64,000 nt of DNA from Roseovarius confluentis (GCF_002917925.1 NZ_PPFE01000005.1:186001-250000), one strand, 5' to 3'; shown: positions 17,981-28,184, counted from the stretch's first letter. Notes: a model not told the origin generated them from the sequence alone. A program made the numbers and translations.

Positions 17981-18030
17981 GCAAAACTCTTGAGAAGAGT
18001 TTTGCCAAAAGCTTTGTCAAAGCTTTTGGC
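17981..18030. repeat. two tandem perfect hairpins between potH and potI
   Basis: Hairpin 1 is GCAAAACTCTT / AAGAGTTTTGC (17981-17991 and 17995-18005) with loop GAG. Hairpin 2 is GCCAAAAGCTTT / AAAGCTTTTGGC (18004-18015 and 18019-18030) with loop GTC. The two share two nucleotides. They are AT-rich inside a GC-rich operon and look like a REP-type intergenic element or an attenuating structure. Confidence 0.7.
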
Positions 18031-18053
18031 GCTCCGGCGTGGAGGGCTGTACG

Positions 18054-18875
18054 ATGAGACGCCTGTCATGGTTCAACACGACGTCCCTGACGCTGGGCTT
18101 TGCGTTCCTGTACCTGCCGATGGTCATTCTGGTGATCTACAGCTTCAACGCGTCGCAACTGGTGACTGTCTGGGCGGGATTCTCGACCAGGTGGTATGGC
18201 GAGTTGTTGCAGAACGAGGCGTTCCTCGATGCGGCCTGGGTCACGTTGCAGGTGGCGGTCGTCAGCTCCACCATCGCGACGGTGCTGGGCACGATGGCGG
18301 CCTATGTGCTGGTGCGGGCCGGGCGATTCTGGGGCCGGACGCTGTTTTCAGGCATGATCTATGCGCCGCTGGTGATGCCCGAGGTGATCACGGGCCTGTC
18401 GCTCTTGCTGCTCTTCATCGGGATCGGGCTGGACCGGGGGGTGCTGACGATCATCCTGGCGCACACGACCTTTTCGATGTGCTTCGTGTCGGTCGTGGTA
18501 TCCTCGCGGCTGATCAGTTTCGACAGGTCGCTGGAGGAGGCGGCGCTGGACCTGGGCTGTTCCCCGTTCCAGGCGTTCCGGCTGGTCACCCTGCCGATCA
18601 TCGCGCCGGCGGTGATTTCCGGCTGGTTGCTGGCATTCACGCTGTCGCTGGACGATCTTGTGATCGCTAGCTTTACCGCCGGGCCGTCGGCCACGACGCT
18701 GCCGATCAAGATCTGGTCGTCGATCAGGCTGGGCGTCAGCCCCGAGATCAATGCGCTGTCGACGATCCTGATCGCGATCGTGGCGGTGGGGGTCATCGGC
18801 GCGTCGCTGATTTCCAAGCGCCAGCTGTTGCGGCAGGACGCCGATGAAAAGGCCGCGGTGCGGGCCGAGGCATGA
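18054..18875 (+). CDS. potI: polyamine ABC transporter permease
   Basis: The second permease has 273 residues. The N-terminal helix LTLGFAFLYLPMVILVIYSF and the contact loop LEEAALDLGCSPFQAFRLVTLP identify it as a PotI/PotC-type protein. GGAGGGC upstream sets the ATG at 18054 rather than the in-frame one at 18039. It overlaps the following oxidase gene by 4 nt (ATGA), tying polyamine import directly to oxidation in one transcript. Confidence 0.92.
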   Translation: MRRLSWFNTTSLTLGFAFLYLPMVILVIYSFNASQLVTVWAGFSTRWYGELLQNEAFLDAAWVTLQVAVVSSTIATVLGTMAAYVLVRAGRFWGRTLFSGMIYAPLVMPEVITGLSLLLLFIGIGLDRGVLTIILAHTTFSMCFVSVVVSSRLISFDRSLEEAALDLGCSPFQAFRLVTLPIIAPAVISGWLLAFTLSLDDLVIASFTAGPSATTLPIKIWSSIRLGVSPEINALSTILIAIVAVGVIGASLISKRQLLRQDADEKAAVRAEA

Positions 18876-20212
18876 CCACGCTCAAAAGGATCTGGGAAGA
18901 CGGCGCTTACGGCGCCGCGCCGGTGGCCGATTGCTGGTGGGCCGATACCGTGCCGCCGGGCGATTGGCCGGCGTTGCAGGGCGACACGACGACCGAGGTC
19001 GCGGTCATCGGCGCAGGGTTCACCGGGCTGAACGCGGCGCTGGCGCTGGCCGAGTCGGGCGTCGGCGTGACCGTGCTGGAGGCGCAGCATCCGTTCTGGG
19101 GCGCGTCGGGGCGCAATGGCGGGTTCTGTTGCCTGGGCGGGGCCAAGGCCAGTCACGACACCATGAAGGCGAAGTTCGGCGAGGCCGAGGCGCGTGGATT
19201 TGCGCAGGCGGAACTGGCGGCGGTCGCGCATGTGGGCGGCCTGATCGACCGGCTGGGGCTGGATGTCGACCGCCATTCGGAAGGCGAGACGCAGCTGGCG
19301 CACCGCCCACGCGATTTCGACGCGATGCGCGAGGATGTCGAGGCGACGCGGGCTCTTTATGGTGTCACGCCGACCATTACCCCGCCAGACGAGCTGGCGC
19401 AGGTGGGGCTTCGGGGGCCGTTTCACGGCGCGTCGACCATGCCGATCGGCTTTGCCCTCAACCCGCGGAAATACGCGCTTGGCCTGTGCCAGGCAGCCGA
19501 GGCGGCGGGGGCCGTGGTGCATGGGCACAGCCCGGTCACCCGGATCGAGAGTTTGGCCGATGGGCGCTATCGGCTGCACACCGATAAAGGCTCTGTTACA
19601 GCTGAAAAATTCATTATCGCCACGAACGGCTATAGCTCGGACAACCTGCCCGACTGGATGGGCGGGCGGTACCTGCCGACACAATCGAGCGTGATCGTCA
19701 CGCGGCCCATGAGCGATGACGAGCTGGCCGCGCAGGGCTGGACCAGCCGGCAGATGTGCTACGATTCACGGCACCTGCTGCACTATTTCCGCCTGATGCC
19801 GGACAACCGGATGCTGATGGGGATGCGCGGCGGGCTGCGGCATTCGCCCGGCACCGAGGCGCAGATCAGGGCGATGATCCGCGCCGATTTCGAAAAGATG
19901 TTTCCCGCCTGGACGCATGTGGAAACGCCACATTATTGGTCCGGCTTCGTGTGCTTGTCGCGCGACCTGATGCCTTATGCAGGGCCGATTCCCGAGATGC
20001 CGGGCGGGTTCGCGGCGTTCGCCTATCACGGGAACGGGGTGTCGATGGGCAGTTACGCCGGGCGTCTGTTGGCAGATCTGGTTCGTGGCCAGACACCCGA
20101 GACGCCCTATCCCGCACCGTTGCGACATACGCCGCGCAAGTTCCCGCTGGGCCGGTTTCGCCGGATGCTGATGCGGCCGGCCTACCTGCATTACGCTTGG
20201 CTCGATCGCTAG
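18872..20212 (+). CDS. puuB: FAD-dependent amine oxidoreductase, gamma-glutamylputrescine oxidase-like
   Basis: This 446-residue DAO-family flavoenzyme has the FAD-binding VAVIGAGFTGLNAALALAE at about 48-66, then GASGRNGGFC, which is characteristic of PuuB and its relatives. The C-terminal FAD contact block is FAYHGNGVSMGSYAGRLLADL. PuuB oxidises gamma-glutamylputrescine to the aldehyde with release of ammonia and peroxide. It overlaps potI and so is co-expressed with uptake. The gamma-glutamylputrescine synthetase PuuA needed to make that substrate is not in the window, so the protein may act on another amine. It ends with a 4-nt convergent overlap with the DMT exporter gene. Confidence 0.82.
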   Translation: MTTLKRIWEDGAYGAAPVADCWWADTVPPGDWPALQGDTTTEVAVIGAGFTGLNAALALAESGVGVTVLEAQHPFWGASGRNGGFCCLGGAKASHDTMKAKFGEAEARGFAQAELAAVAHVGGLIDRLGLDVDRHSEGETQLAHRPRDFDAMREDVEATRALYGVTPTITPPDELAQVGLRGPFHGASTMPIGFALNPRKYALGLCQAAEAAGAVVHGHSPVTRIESLADGRYRLHTDKGSVTAEKFIIATNGYSSDNLPDWMGGRYLPTQSSVIVTRPMSDDELAAQGWTSRQMCYDSRHLLHYFRLMPDNRMLMGMRGGLRHSPGTEAQIRAMIRADFEKMFPAWTHVETPHYWSGFVCLSRDLMPYAGPIPEMPGGFAAFAYHGNGVSMGSYAGRLLADLVRGQTPETPYPAPLRHTPRKFPLGRFRRMLMRPAYLHYAWLDR

Positions 20213-21132
20213 CCCTGCGGGGTCTTTGCCGCCTTGGCCTTTCCGCGTTGAAGGCCAAGCTGACGTTCGCGCAGGATAATGATGATCCCGGCCAGCACGA
20301 TCAGCGCGGCGCCGATCAGCATTTGCGATGTCGGCACCTCGTCGAAGATGAAGTACCCGATGGCGATGGCGAACAGCATCGAGGCGTAGTCGAAGGGCGC
20401 GATGACGCTGGCATCGGCAAAGCGGTAGGCGGAGGTCAGGAAGATCTGGGCGAGCCCGCCGAAGAGACCGGCGAGCACGAGATAAACAGTCTCCGTTCCG
20501 CCCGGAATGACCCATCCGAAGGGCAGGGTCAGCAACGACAGCAGCGTCGAGGTAAGCGAGAAATAAAACACGATCGCACTGGTCTGTTCGGTCTGGACCA
20601 GCTTGCGAATGTAGATCTGCGCCAGCGCGGCACAGACCGCGCCCAGAAGGACCAGCACCGCGCCGACCGCCTGCGCGGTTTCCACCGTCGGCCCGCCCAG
20701 CGTGGTCAGGCGCGGCGTCAGCACCACCAGAACGCCGACGAGGCCCAACGCCACGGCGGCAAGTCGAAAGACGCCGACCTTTTCATCGAGAAACATCGCC
20801 GCGAAGACCACCACCAGCAGCGGGGCGGCATAGCTGAGCGCCGTGACTTCGGGCAGGGGCAACAGGCCGAGACCGGCAAACGTCAGGCCCATTGCCGTGG
20901 TGCCGACGAAGCCGCGCCAGAAATGGCCCATGCGCGACGCCACTTTCAGGCCCGTGGACATTTCCCCGCGGATCGCGAGCCAGGCGAGGATCACCGGGAT
21001 TGCGAAGAACGAGCGGAAGAAAACCGCCTGTCCTGGTGGAACAGTGTCTGATGCGGCCTTGATCAGGGCCGACATGACGATGAACAGCGTCACCGCGACA
21101 AGCTTGAGGGCAATACCCTTGAGAGGTTTCAT
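20209..21132 (-). CDS. EamA/DMT-superfamily transporter
   Basis: This 307-residue membrane protein has about ten hydrophobic helices arranged as two EamA repeats; the second starts near TVETAQAVGAVLVLLGAVCA. Such proteins export metabolites or amino acids. The ATG at 21132 follows GGAG and begins MKPLKGIALKLVAVTLFIVM; an upstream frame extension from 21195 lacks a ribosome site. Substrate is not predictable. It is monocistronic, convergent with puuB and divergent from the glutathione peroxidase gene. Confidence 0.87.
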   Translation of the reverse strand: MKPLKGIALKLVAVTLFIVMSALIKAASDTVPPGQAVFFRSFFAIPVILAWLAIRGEMSTGLKVASRMGHFWRGFVGTTAMGLTFAGLGLLPLPEVTALSYAAPLLVVVFAAMFLDEKVGVFRLAAVALGLVGVLVVLTPRLTTLGGPTVETAQAVGAVLVLLGAVCAALAQIYIRKLVQTEQTSAIVFYFSLTSTLLSLLTLPFGWVIPGGTETVYLVLAGLFGGLAQIFLTSAYRFADASVIAPFDYASMLFAIAIGYFIFDEVPTSQMLIGAALIVLAGIIIILRERQLGLQRGKAKAAKTPQG

Positions 21133-21258
21133 GGAGCGTCTCCGTCCCATTGACCTGACCGAAAGTAGTGGCAAAATCAATCTACAAGCGTGCAAGGCCG
21201 CTATGACGCGAATGATCCAGGCTGGGCCACGGCACGTAATGCTCTATCATTACGGAGT

Positions 21259-21795
21259 ATGATGATGCGCTTTCTTCTCGGCCTCGTGGCCGCTGTTTTC
21301 GCCCTTCCCGCGCTTGCGCTGGACCTGCAATCCACCTTCACCAATATTGACGGCGGCACGCACCGATTGTCGCATTGGCAAGGTCAGCCGGTGCTGGTGG
21401 TGAACACCGCGTCGATGTGCGGGTTCACCGGGCAATATTCGGATTTGCAGGCGCTTTACGACACCTACCGCGACCGGGGACTGGTGGTGCTGGCCGTGCC
21501 GTCGGACGATTTCAACCAAGAGTTGGCGAGCGAGGACGAGGTCAAGGATTTCTGCGAGGTGAACTATGACCTGACCTTGCCGATGACCGGCATCACCAAG
21601 GTACGGGGCGCGGACGCGCATCCTTTCTATCGCTCGGTCGCACAGGAAGCCGGGTTCACGCCGCGCTGGAACTTCAACAAGATCCTGCTGAGCCCCGAGG
21701 GCAAGGTCGTGGGCACCTACGGTTCGCCCGTCAAGCCGATGTCGTCCACGATCACCGGCGAGATCGAGAAGATGCTGGCCCGGACGGGCGGCTGA
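21259..21795 (+). CDS. glutathione peroxidase family protein, exported
   Basis: The 178-residue thiol peroxidase begins with a signal peptide (FLLGLVAAVFALPALALD). The catalytic Cys lies in NTASMCGFTGQYSDLQ, and the Trp-Asn pair in PRWNFNKILL completes the family tetrad. It should reduce hydroperoxides in the periplasm. Three ATGs occur in a row (21259, 21262, 21265); GGAG at 21254 favours the third. Its last 44 nt overlap the 3' end of the convergent GlxA-type regulator gene. Confidence 0.86.
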   Translation: MMMRFLLGLVAAVFALPALALDLQSTFTNIDGGTHRLSHWQGQPVLVVNTASMCGFTGQYSDLQALYDTYRDRGLVVLAVPSDDFNQELASEDEVKDFCEVNYDLTLPMTGITKVRGADAHPFYRSVAQEAGFTPRWNFNKILLSPEGKVVGTYGSPVKPMSSTITGEIEKMLARTGG

Positions 21796-22762
21796 TCGGC
21801 GTGGTCGCGTCGGCCTCCTTGCTGGGGGCGATGCTGTACAGCTTGCGATATGCCCGCGAGAAATGCGTGGGGCTTGTGAAACCGCAGAGAACGCTGATGT
21901 CGGTGATGCTCATCTCGGTCTGACGCAGCAGATTTCGAGCCTTTTCCAGCCGAATTTCGAGGTAATAGCGGCTGGGCGAGATATTGAGGAAGGCCATGAA
22001 AAGTCGCTCCAACTGCCGCACCGAGACGCCGACCATCGCCGCCAGTTCACTGAGCTTCAGTGGGTCTTCGATATTGCCGCGCATGATCTCGATCGCCTGC
22101 GTCAGACGGCGGTTGCCACGCCCGACGCGGGCGGGCAGCGACAGGCGCTGCGACTGGCTGTGGTCGCGCGGCGCGGTATAGACCATCTGCTCGGCCACGT
22201 ATTCCACCAGTTTGGGCCCGTAATCCTCGCCGATGAGGTGCAGCATGAGGTCCATCGAGGAGGCACCACCGGCACAGGAAAACACGCGGCCGTCGACGGA
22301 ATAGATCGTGTCCTGCACGGTGACTTGCGGCAGCGCCTCGGTCAGGGCATCGACATATTCCCAATGGGTGCTGACCCGCCGCCCCGCGATCAGCCCCGCC
22401 AGCGCGAGGGTATAGGCCCCGCTGGATAGCGAGCCGAAACTGATACCCTTGCGCGTCTCGCGGCGCAGCCAGGCAAGTACGTCCTTGGTGCTACCCGCAG
22501 CAGCCGCATGGCCAGCACAGACCACCAGCGTATCGTCGCGGCGCAACTCCTCCAGCGCGCCGTCGACGGCCACGGTGACACCATTCCAGGCCCGCGCGAC
22601 GGCGCCATCGGCACTGAGAAGGCGCCATTCATAGTAGTCGCGGGTGCTGGATTGCCGGTTCGCGAGACTGAGGGTTTCCAGCGCACAGGTGAAGCCCAGC
22701 ATGGAAAAGCCGGGGATCAGCAGGAAGACATACCGTTTCGGCGGTTGGGTGCTGTCGCGCAT
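21752..22762 (-). CDS. GlxA-type transcriptional regulator (DJ-1/PfpI-like + AraC HTH)
   Basis: The 336-residue protein has an N-terminal class I glutamine-amidotransferase-like (DJ-1/PfpI) domain, about residues 9-190, with the elbow region FSCAGGASSMDLMLHLI. The C-terminal AraC double HTH runs from about 220, with MVGVSVRQLERLF and ISVLCGFTSPTHFSRAYRK. Regulators of this group control catabolism of glycine betaine, carnitine, arginine or threonine-derived compounds. It lies downstream of kbl/tdh on the same strand, with a 169-nt gap, so it may regulate them. That is inference. Its 3' end overlaps the convergent peroxidase gene. Confidence 0.86.
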   Translation of the reverse strand: MRDSTQPPKRYVFLLIPGFSMLGFTCALETLSLANRQSSTRDYYEWRLLSADGAVARAWNGVTVAVDGALEELRRDDTLVVCAGHAAAAGSTKDVLAWLRRETRKGISFGSLSSGAYTLALAGLIAGRRVSTHWEYVDALTEALPQVTVQDTIYSVDGRVFSCAGGASSMDLMLHLIGEDYGPKLVEYVAEQMVYTAPRDHSQSQRLSLPARVGRGNRRLTQAIEIMRGNIEDPLKLSELAAMVGVSVRQLERLFMAFLNISPSRYYLEIRLEKARNLLRQTEMSITDISVLCGFTSPTHFSRAYRKLYSIAPSKEADATTPISRPSGPASSRSRR

Positions 22763-22931
22763 CGAGAGGTCCCTGGCTGTGGGTCACGAAAGGCTCCCCG
22801 GCGGGAGGCATGATCGTGTACTCTTCATCCTGACCGGCCCTGCCCGTCGCGTTTGATTTCGGCACGAAGATGTCCGCAGGCGACATGACTCGACCCGATC
22901 CGCCAAATTCGGCCTGCACCGGTGCATCGCC

Positions 22932-23975
22932 TCAGGACACGCCCCAGTCCATCACCACCTTGCCGGAATTGCCCGAGATCATCGCGGCGAAGCCCTCCTC
23001 GAACGCGTCGATGCCGATCCGGTGCGTAATCAGGCCGGACACGTCCAGCCCCGACTGCACCAGCGCGATCATCTTGTACCACGTCTCGTACATTTCGCGG
23101 CCGTAGATACCCTTGATATGCAGCATCTTGAAAATGACGGTGTTCCAGTCGACCGGGAATTCGGTGGGAGCGATGCCCAGCAGGGCGACCTTGCCGCCGT
23201 TGTTCATGCGCGCGATCATCTGTTGCATGGCCGCCGAGGCGCCGGACATTTCAAGGCCAACGTCGAAGCCTTCGGTCATGCCGATCTGATCCATCACGTC
23301 GCGCAGCTGTTCGCGGCTGGTATCGACCACGTGTTGCACGCCCATCTTTTGGGCGAGGTCTAGGCGATAGGGGTTGATGTCGGTGATCACGGTCTTTCGC
23401 GCGCCGACCTTCTGCGCCACGAGAGCGCCCATGATGCCGATGGGGCCGGCGCCGGTGACCAGCACATCCTCGCCCACCAGGTCAAAGCTGAGCGCGGTGT
23501 GCACCGCGTTGCCGAACGGGTCGAAGATGGCGGCGATCTCGTCGGGGATATCCTCGGGGATCGGCACCACGTTGGATTCGGGGATGCAGAGATACTCGGC
23601 AAAGCTGCCGGGGCGGTTGACGCCGACGCCCTTGGTGTTGCGGCAGAGGTGCCCACGCCCGGCGCGGCAGTTGCGGCAGGCGCCACAGACGATGTGCCCC
23701 TCGCCGCTGACTCGCTGGCCGATCCGGTATTTCAGCGCGGCAGGGCCCATATCGACGATCTCGCCGACGAATTCGTGGCCGACCACCATGGGCACGGGCA
23801 CGGTCTTGGCGCTGAATTCGTCCCATTTCCAGATATGCACGTCAGTGCCGCAAATGGCCGATTTCTTGACCTTGATCAGCACGTCGCTCGGCCCCGGTTC
23901 AGGGACCGGGACATGTTCCATCCACAGGCCCGGTTCGGGTTTGGACTTCACGAGGGCTTTCATCTGGTTCTGCAT
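22932..23975 (-). CDS. tdh: L-threonine 3-dehydrogenase
   Basis: This 347-residue zinc-dependent medium-chain dehydrogenase oxidises L-threonine to 2-amino-3-oxobutyrate with NAD. The catalytic zinc ligands are in [15 protein letters not shown] and VVGHEFVGE. The structural zinc site is the four-Cys loop [15 protein letters not shown]. The Rossmann motif is [16 protein letters not shown]. The start overlaps nothing but lies 3 nt after the cysK-like stop, without a separate ribosome site, so translation is coupled. It works with Kbl, encoded two genes upstream in the same operon, to give glycine and acetyl-CoA. Confidence 0.95.
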   Translation of the reverse strand: MQNQMKALVKSKPEPGLWMEHVPVPEPGPSDVLIKVKKSAICGTDVHIWKWDEFSAKTVPVPMVVGHEFVGEIVDMGPAALKYRIGQRVSGEGHIVCGACRNCRAGRGHLCRNTKGVGVNRPGSFAEYLCIPESNVVPIPEDIPDEIAAIFDPFGNAVHTALSFDLVGEDVLVTGAGPIGIMGALVAQKVGARKTVITDINPYRLDLAQKMGVQHVVDTSREQLRDVMDQIGMTEGFDVGLEMSGASAAMQQMIARMNNGGKVALLGIAPTEFPVDWNTVIFKMLHIKGIYGREMYETWYKMIALVQSGLDVSGLITHRIGIDAFEEGFAAMISGNSGKVVMDWGVS

Positions 23976-23978
23976 GGT

Positions 23979-24899
23979 CTAGTCCCACAAATCGGTGCTG
24001 AGATATTTCAGGCCGCTGTCGCACATCACGATAGCGACTGTGCCGCCCTGTTCCACACCGCCCAGAAGCTGGATCGCGCCGGCCAGGTTGGCCCCGGCGG
24101 AATAGCCGGCAAAGATGCCTTCGGTGCGGGCCAGCAGGCGGGCGGCCTCGGCGGCGTCTCGGCCGGAAACAGTGACTGTTCCGGCCAAATTGGCGTTTTT
24201 CAGATGCGTGAGGTCCGGCATGGAATAGCCGCCGCCCTGGATCGGATGGCCGGGTTTGTCAGGGTCGATGCCGTAACAGCGCACGCCTTTTGGGCCAAGA
24301 TAGGCTGTCACCCCGGCCAGAGTGCCGCCGGAGCCGACGAAGTCGCAAAAGGCGGTGACTGCGCCGCCCGACTGCGCCCAGATCTCTGGCCCGGTGTCCA
24401 TCTCGTGCGCCATGGGATTGCCCGCCCGCTCGAACTGGTCGGCGCGATAGGCGCCCCGCTCCGCGGTGATGTCCTGCGCGGCGGTATCGACCAGCGCGAG
24501 GTCCGCGCCGGAGACCTCACCCTTGCGGCTGCCATTGGCCTGCGGGACGAGGATCACCTCTGCCCCCAAGGCCCCCATCATGCGGGCGCGCTCCTCGGAA
24601 TTGCCTTCGCTCATCACCGCGACGAACGGGTGGCCCAGGACGCCACAGACGATGGCCAGCCCCGTGCCCATGTTGCCCGAGGTCAGTTCCACCACTGTCT
24701 GGCCCGGCGCCAGCTCGCCCGTGGCACGCGCGCCTTCGATGATCGCCCGCGCCGCGCGGTCCTTCTTGGAAAAGCCCGGCATCAGGTAATCGAGCTTGGC
24801 GAGGATGCGGCCGTCGAGGTTCAATGCGTCTCTGATCCGGCTCAATTCGACCAAGGGCGTCTCTCCCATGGCCTCGATGACGGAGGGCAGGACGGTCAC
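23979..24899 (-). CDS. PLP-dependent cysteine synthase family protein
   Basis: The 306-residue fold-type II PLP enzyme starts with GTG at 24899, overlapping the kbl stop as GTGA. Family motifs are visible: [11 protein letters not shown], the PLP lysine in [10 protein letters not shown], the substrate loop [14 protein letters not shown], the phosphate clamp GSGGTLAG, and the C-terminal SAGANLAGA. The motifs deviate from classical CysK (for example Met in TSGNMG, where CysK has Thr), so it may not be an O-acetylserine sulfhydrylase. Its position between kbl and tdh suggests a role linked to threonine or aminoketone metabolism. The reaction is unknown. Confidence 0.83.
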   Translation of the reverse strand: MTVLPSVIEAMGETPLVELSRIRDALNLDGRILAKLDYLMPGFSKKDRAARAIIEGARATGELAPGQTVVELTSGNMGTGLAIVCGVLGHPFVAVMSEGNSEERARMMGALGAEVILVPQANGSRKGEVSGADLALVDTAAQDITAERGAYRADQFERAGNPMAHEMDTGPEIWAQSGGAVTAFCDFVGSGGTLAGVTAYLGPKGVRCYGIDPDKPGHPIQGGGYSMPDLTHLKNANLAGTVTVSGRDAAEAARLLARTEGIFAGYSAGANLAGAIQLLGGVEQGGTVAIVMCDSGLKYLSTDLWD

Positions 24900-26095
24900 G
24901 CGATGACCTCCAGCTCGCGGCCCACCGCCTCGAACGCGTCGATGGCGCGGTCCAGCATGGGCCGCGTCAGGGCCGCGCTCATCTGGGTGCGGATGCGGTC
25001 CTGTTCGCGCGGCACGACAGGAAAGCTGAAGGCGGTGACATAGACGCCGCGGTCGTTCAGCCGTTTGGCCATCTCCTGCGCCAGCTTGGGGTCGCGCAGC
25101 ATGACGGGGATGATCGCATGCTGCCCGGGCAGCAGTTCGAAGCCCAGCTTGCCCATCCGCTCGCGGAAATACGCGGCGTTGTCCCAAAGCTGGCTGCGCA
25201 AGGCGTCGCCCCGTTCCTCCAAAAGGTCAAATACGCGCAAGGACGCGGCGGCGATGACCGGGGCCAGCGTGTTGGAAAACAGGTAAGGCCGCGAGCGCTG
25301 GCGCAGCCAGTCCACAACCGGCGCGCTGGCCGCGGTATAGCCGCCCGAGGCACCGCCCATCGCCTTGCCCAGCGTGCCGGTCAGGATATCGACGCGGCCC
25401 ATGACGCCGCAATGTTCATGGCTGCCGCGCCCGGTGTCGCCCAGGAACCCGGTGGCGTGGCAGTCGTCGACCATGACCATCGCATCGTACCGCTCGGCCA
25501 GGTCGCAGATCTGGTCCAGCTTGGCGATATAGCCATCCATGCTGAACACCCCGTCGGTGGCGATCAGGCGGTGGCGCGCGCCCTCCGCCTCTTTCAGGCA
25601 GCGTTCCAGATCCGCCATGTCACTGTTGGCATAGCGATAGCGCTGCGCCTTGCACAGGCGCACACCGTCGATGATGCTGGCGTGGTTCAGGGCGTCGGAT
25701 ATGATGGCGTCCTCGGGACCCAGAATCGTCTCGAACAAACCTGCATTCGCGTCGAAGGCGGCGGCGTACAGGATGCTGTCATCGGTCCCCAGGAAGTCTG
25801 CAATCCGGACTTCCAACGCCTTGTGCTCTTCCTGCGTGCCGCAGATAAAGCGCACGCTGGCCATGCCGAACCCGTAGCGGTCGAGCGCGGCGTGCGCGGC
25901 GGCAATCACCTCCGGATCGTCGGCAAGGCCAAGGTAATTGTTGGCACAAAGGTTCACGACCTCGTGCCCGCCTTCCAGCGTGACCTCGCCCGCCTGCATC
26001 GAGGTGATTACCCATTCGGTCTTGTAAAGCCCGTCATCGCGCAGCCCGTCGAGGCGACCGGCAATATCCGCGTCAAATTTCTCGGCCGCCCGCAT
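24896..26095 (-). CDS. kbl: glycine C-acetyltransferase (2-amino-3-oxobutyrate CoA ligase)
   Basis: This 399-residue alpha-oxoamine synthase of the PLP family cleaves 2-amino-3-oxobutyrate with CoA to glycine and acetyl-CoA. Motifs are [38 protein letters not shown], the Asp-His pair in [11 protein letters not shown], and the PLP lysine in [16 protein letters not shown]. The ATG at 26095 follows GGGAGCG; a longer upstream frame lacks support. It is the first gene of the kbl-cysK-like-tdh operon, and a GTGA overlap links it to the second gene. Confidence 0.95.
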   Translation of the reverse strand: MRAAEKFDADIAGRLDGLRDDGLYKTEWVITSMQAGEVTLEGGHEVVNLCANNYLGLADDPEVIAAAHAALDRYGFGMASVRFICGTQEEHKALEVRIADFLGTDDSILYAAAFDANAGLFETILGPEDAIISDALNHASIIDGVRLCKAQRYRYANSDMADLERCLKEAEGARHRLIATDGVFSMDGYIAKLDQICDLAERYDAMVMVDDCHATGFLGDTGRGSHEHCGVMGRVDILTGTLGKAMGGASGGYTAASAPVVDWLRQRSRPYLFSNTLAPVIAAASLRVFDLLEERGDALRSQLWDNAAYFRERMGKLGFELLPGQHAIIPVMLRDPKLAQEMAKRLNDRGVYVTAFSFPVVPREQDRIRTQMSAALTRPMLDRAIDAFEAVGRELEVIA

Positions 26096-26183
26096 GGTGC
26101 GCTCCCTCTGGCGTTCATCGTTCCTCGAATACTCAATGTAACAGCTGCCGATCACAAGCGCAGCCGTCAGATGGGTGACCCGG

Positions 26184-28184
26184 TCACGAGGCGATGCGCG
26201 GCCGGCCGCTGACCTCGACGGTGATTGTGGCCTCGAGGAAAACCTCGCGCGCCTCGGCCTGCGCGGTCTTGATGTCGCGGGAAATGTCCGTCTGAAGATT
26301 CTCCGCGCCAGCGGCGAGGGCTGTCTGACGTGCATCGGATTTCAACACGTCTTCGAGCCGTTCCATGGCTTCGTCGGACTCGACGAAATCCTCCGGCCCG
26401 GTTTCCAGATGCACGCGAAAGCGGCCCTCGGCGGGGCTGGTGATGGTGCCCTGCCGCCGGATCGTGACGCGCCCGACCACCGCGCCGATGGCATTGGCGA
26501 CCCCGGCATGTTCGGGCAGGATCATGTCGCAGCCAAGCCGCGCGCCGACCGCCGGATAATAGCTGCTGGCCGAGGCGCCCAGCCCGATCACTGGCACGTT
26601 CAGCCCGGTATCGAGCCGCACCAATCCGCGATGCCGGTCCAGCCCTTTCTGCATCAGGACATGCCGCGCCAGCTGTGCGGCAGGCAGGCCGAAGTCGTGG
26701 TCGTCCTCGGCAAAAGCAGTCTCTAACAAGGCCAGACTCGTCTGGTGGGTCAGTTGATCGACGATCATCTGCGCCATCGCCTCGGGGTCGGGGCACAGGC
26801 GGTTGCCATTGCCGGTGCGCTTGCGGCCGACCAGTTGCACGGCCTTGCGCGCGGCCCCGGCATCCCAGGCATCGAGCCGCCCCAGCACGTGGCTGGCATC
26901 GGACGGCGTGACGCCGGCCACCTGCACGAGGCCTCGCGCCACCAACCGCCGCAACGCCGCGCCGTCCATCCGGTTGCGCAGCACCGTGCCCAGCGGCTGA
27001 ACGCCAGTGCCGATCCGCTCCAGCAGCGCAGTGTCTTTCGGCCCCAGTCCGTCCGCGTCCACGCCCGGCACGATGCGCACGAACCGGCCATCATGTTCGC
27101 CCGGCGTGTCGTTGCGCAACTGGTCGTCCAGCACGGCGTGCAGGGCGGCGGGATCTTCCAACGCGATCAGGCTGACCGGCACCACCCGGCGCGGGCCCAG
27201 CGTGACGCCGCCAACCAGCCCTTCGTCGATCACGTGCACCTCGCTGTCGCCGCCGAGGCCGGTGGTGCACATCGCAACCGCCTCGACCATGGTGCGCCAC
27301 GGACCCACCTGCGCGCCCGCCGGGTCGATCATCGGGCGGCCGTCGCGCAGCACAGCGACATCCGTGGTGGTGCCGCCGATATCCGAGACCAGCGCGTGAT
27401 CGGCGCCGGTCATCCAGCGCGCGCCGACGATGCTGGCGGCCGGGCCGCTGAGAATGGTCTCGATGGGGCGTTCCCGCGCCTGGGCGCTGGAAATGAGCGC
27501 GCCATCGCCGCGCACCACCATCAGCGGAGCGTCGATGCCGAACCGGTTCAGCGTCGCCTCGGCCTTTTCGATCAGCCGCGCGATCATCCCGATCAGCCGC
27601 GCATTCAGCAGCGCGGTCAGCGCCCGCTTCGGGCCATTCAGCTTGGCCGACAGGTGATGTGAGCAGCTGACCGGCTTGCCGGTCGCGGCGCGGATCATCT
27701 CGGCCACGCGCAACTCGTGGCTGGGGTTGCGGGTGGCGAACTGGCTGGCGACGGCGAAGGCAGAGGCACCCAATTCAGTGTCTAACCAAGCGGAAAGGGC
27801 GCTTTCATCTAATTGTGCCGCCTCGCTGCCCGCGTGGTTGTGCCCGCCGCTCATCACGAGTGCGGGATCCCCGGCCAGCGCCTCTGTCAGGCCATGCGTG
27901 TCAAGATCACGCTCACGAAACCCGATACAGACCAGCCCGACGCGACCGCCCTGCCCCTCGACCAGCGCATTCGTGGCCAGCGTGGTGGAGAGCGAGGCAA
28001 GCCCGATCTGATCGGGCGTCACACCGCTTTGCGCCAGCACCGCCTCGATTGAGTCACCGATGCCGATCGACAGGTCCTGGCGCGTGGTCAGCGCCTTGGC
28101 GCTTGCGATGACCTCACGCTCGTCGCGCACCAGAACCGCGTCGGTATAGGTGCCGCCAGTATCCACGCCCAACAGAATTGCCAT
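26184..28184 (-). CDS. hydantoinase/oxoprolinase family protein, HyuA-type
   Basis: The 666-residue protein has the actin-like ATPase opening [37 protein letters not shown] in the middle, and [12 protein letters not shown] late. It is the A-type subunit of ATP-dependent N-methylhydantoinase, 5-oxoprolinase or acetone carboxylase-like enzymes. It starts with ATG at 28184 after AGGGGACA. The usual HyuB partner is absent from both sides, so it may act alone or with a distant partner. It lies 88 nt upstream of kbl on the same strand and could share its transcript. Substrate is not assigned. Confidence 0.86.
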   Translation of the reverse strand: MAILLGVDTGGTYTDAVLVRDEREVIASAKALTTRQDLSIGIGDSIEAVLAQSGVTPDQIGLASLSTTLATNALVEGQGGRVGLVCIGFRERDLDTHGLTEALAGDPALVMSGGHNHAGSEAAQLDESALSAWLDTELGASAFAVASQFATRNPSHELRVAEMIRAATGKPVSCSHHLSAKLNGPKRALTALLNARLIGMIARLIEKAEATLNRFGIDAPLMVVRGDGALISSAQARERPIETILSGPAASIVGARWMTGADHALVSDIGGTTTDVAVLRDGRPMIDPAGAQVGPWRTMVEAVAMCTTGLGGDSEVHVIDEGLVGGVTLGPRRVVPVSLIALEDPAALHAVLDDQLRNDTPGEHDGRFVRIVPGVDADGLGPKDTALLERIGTGVQPLGTVLRNRMDGAALRRLVARGLVQVAGVTPSDASHVLGRLDAWDAGAARKAVQLVGRKRTGNGNRLCPDPEAMAQMIVDQLTHQTSLALLETAFAEDDHDFGLPAAQLARHVLMQKGLDRHRGLVRLDTGLNVPVIGLGASASSYYPAVGARLGCDMILPEHAGVANAIGAVVGRVTIRRQGTITSPAEGRFRVHLETGPEDFVESDEAMERLEDVLKSDARQTALAAGAENLQTDISRDIKTAQAEAREVFLEATITVEVSGRPRIAS

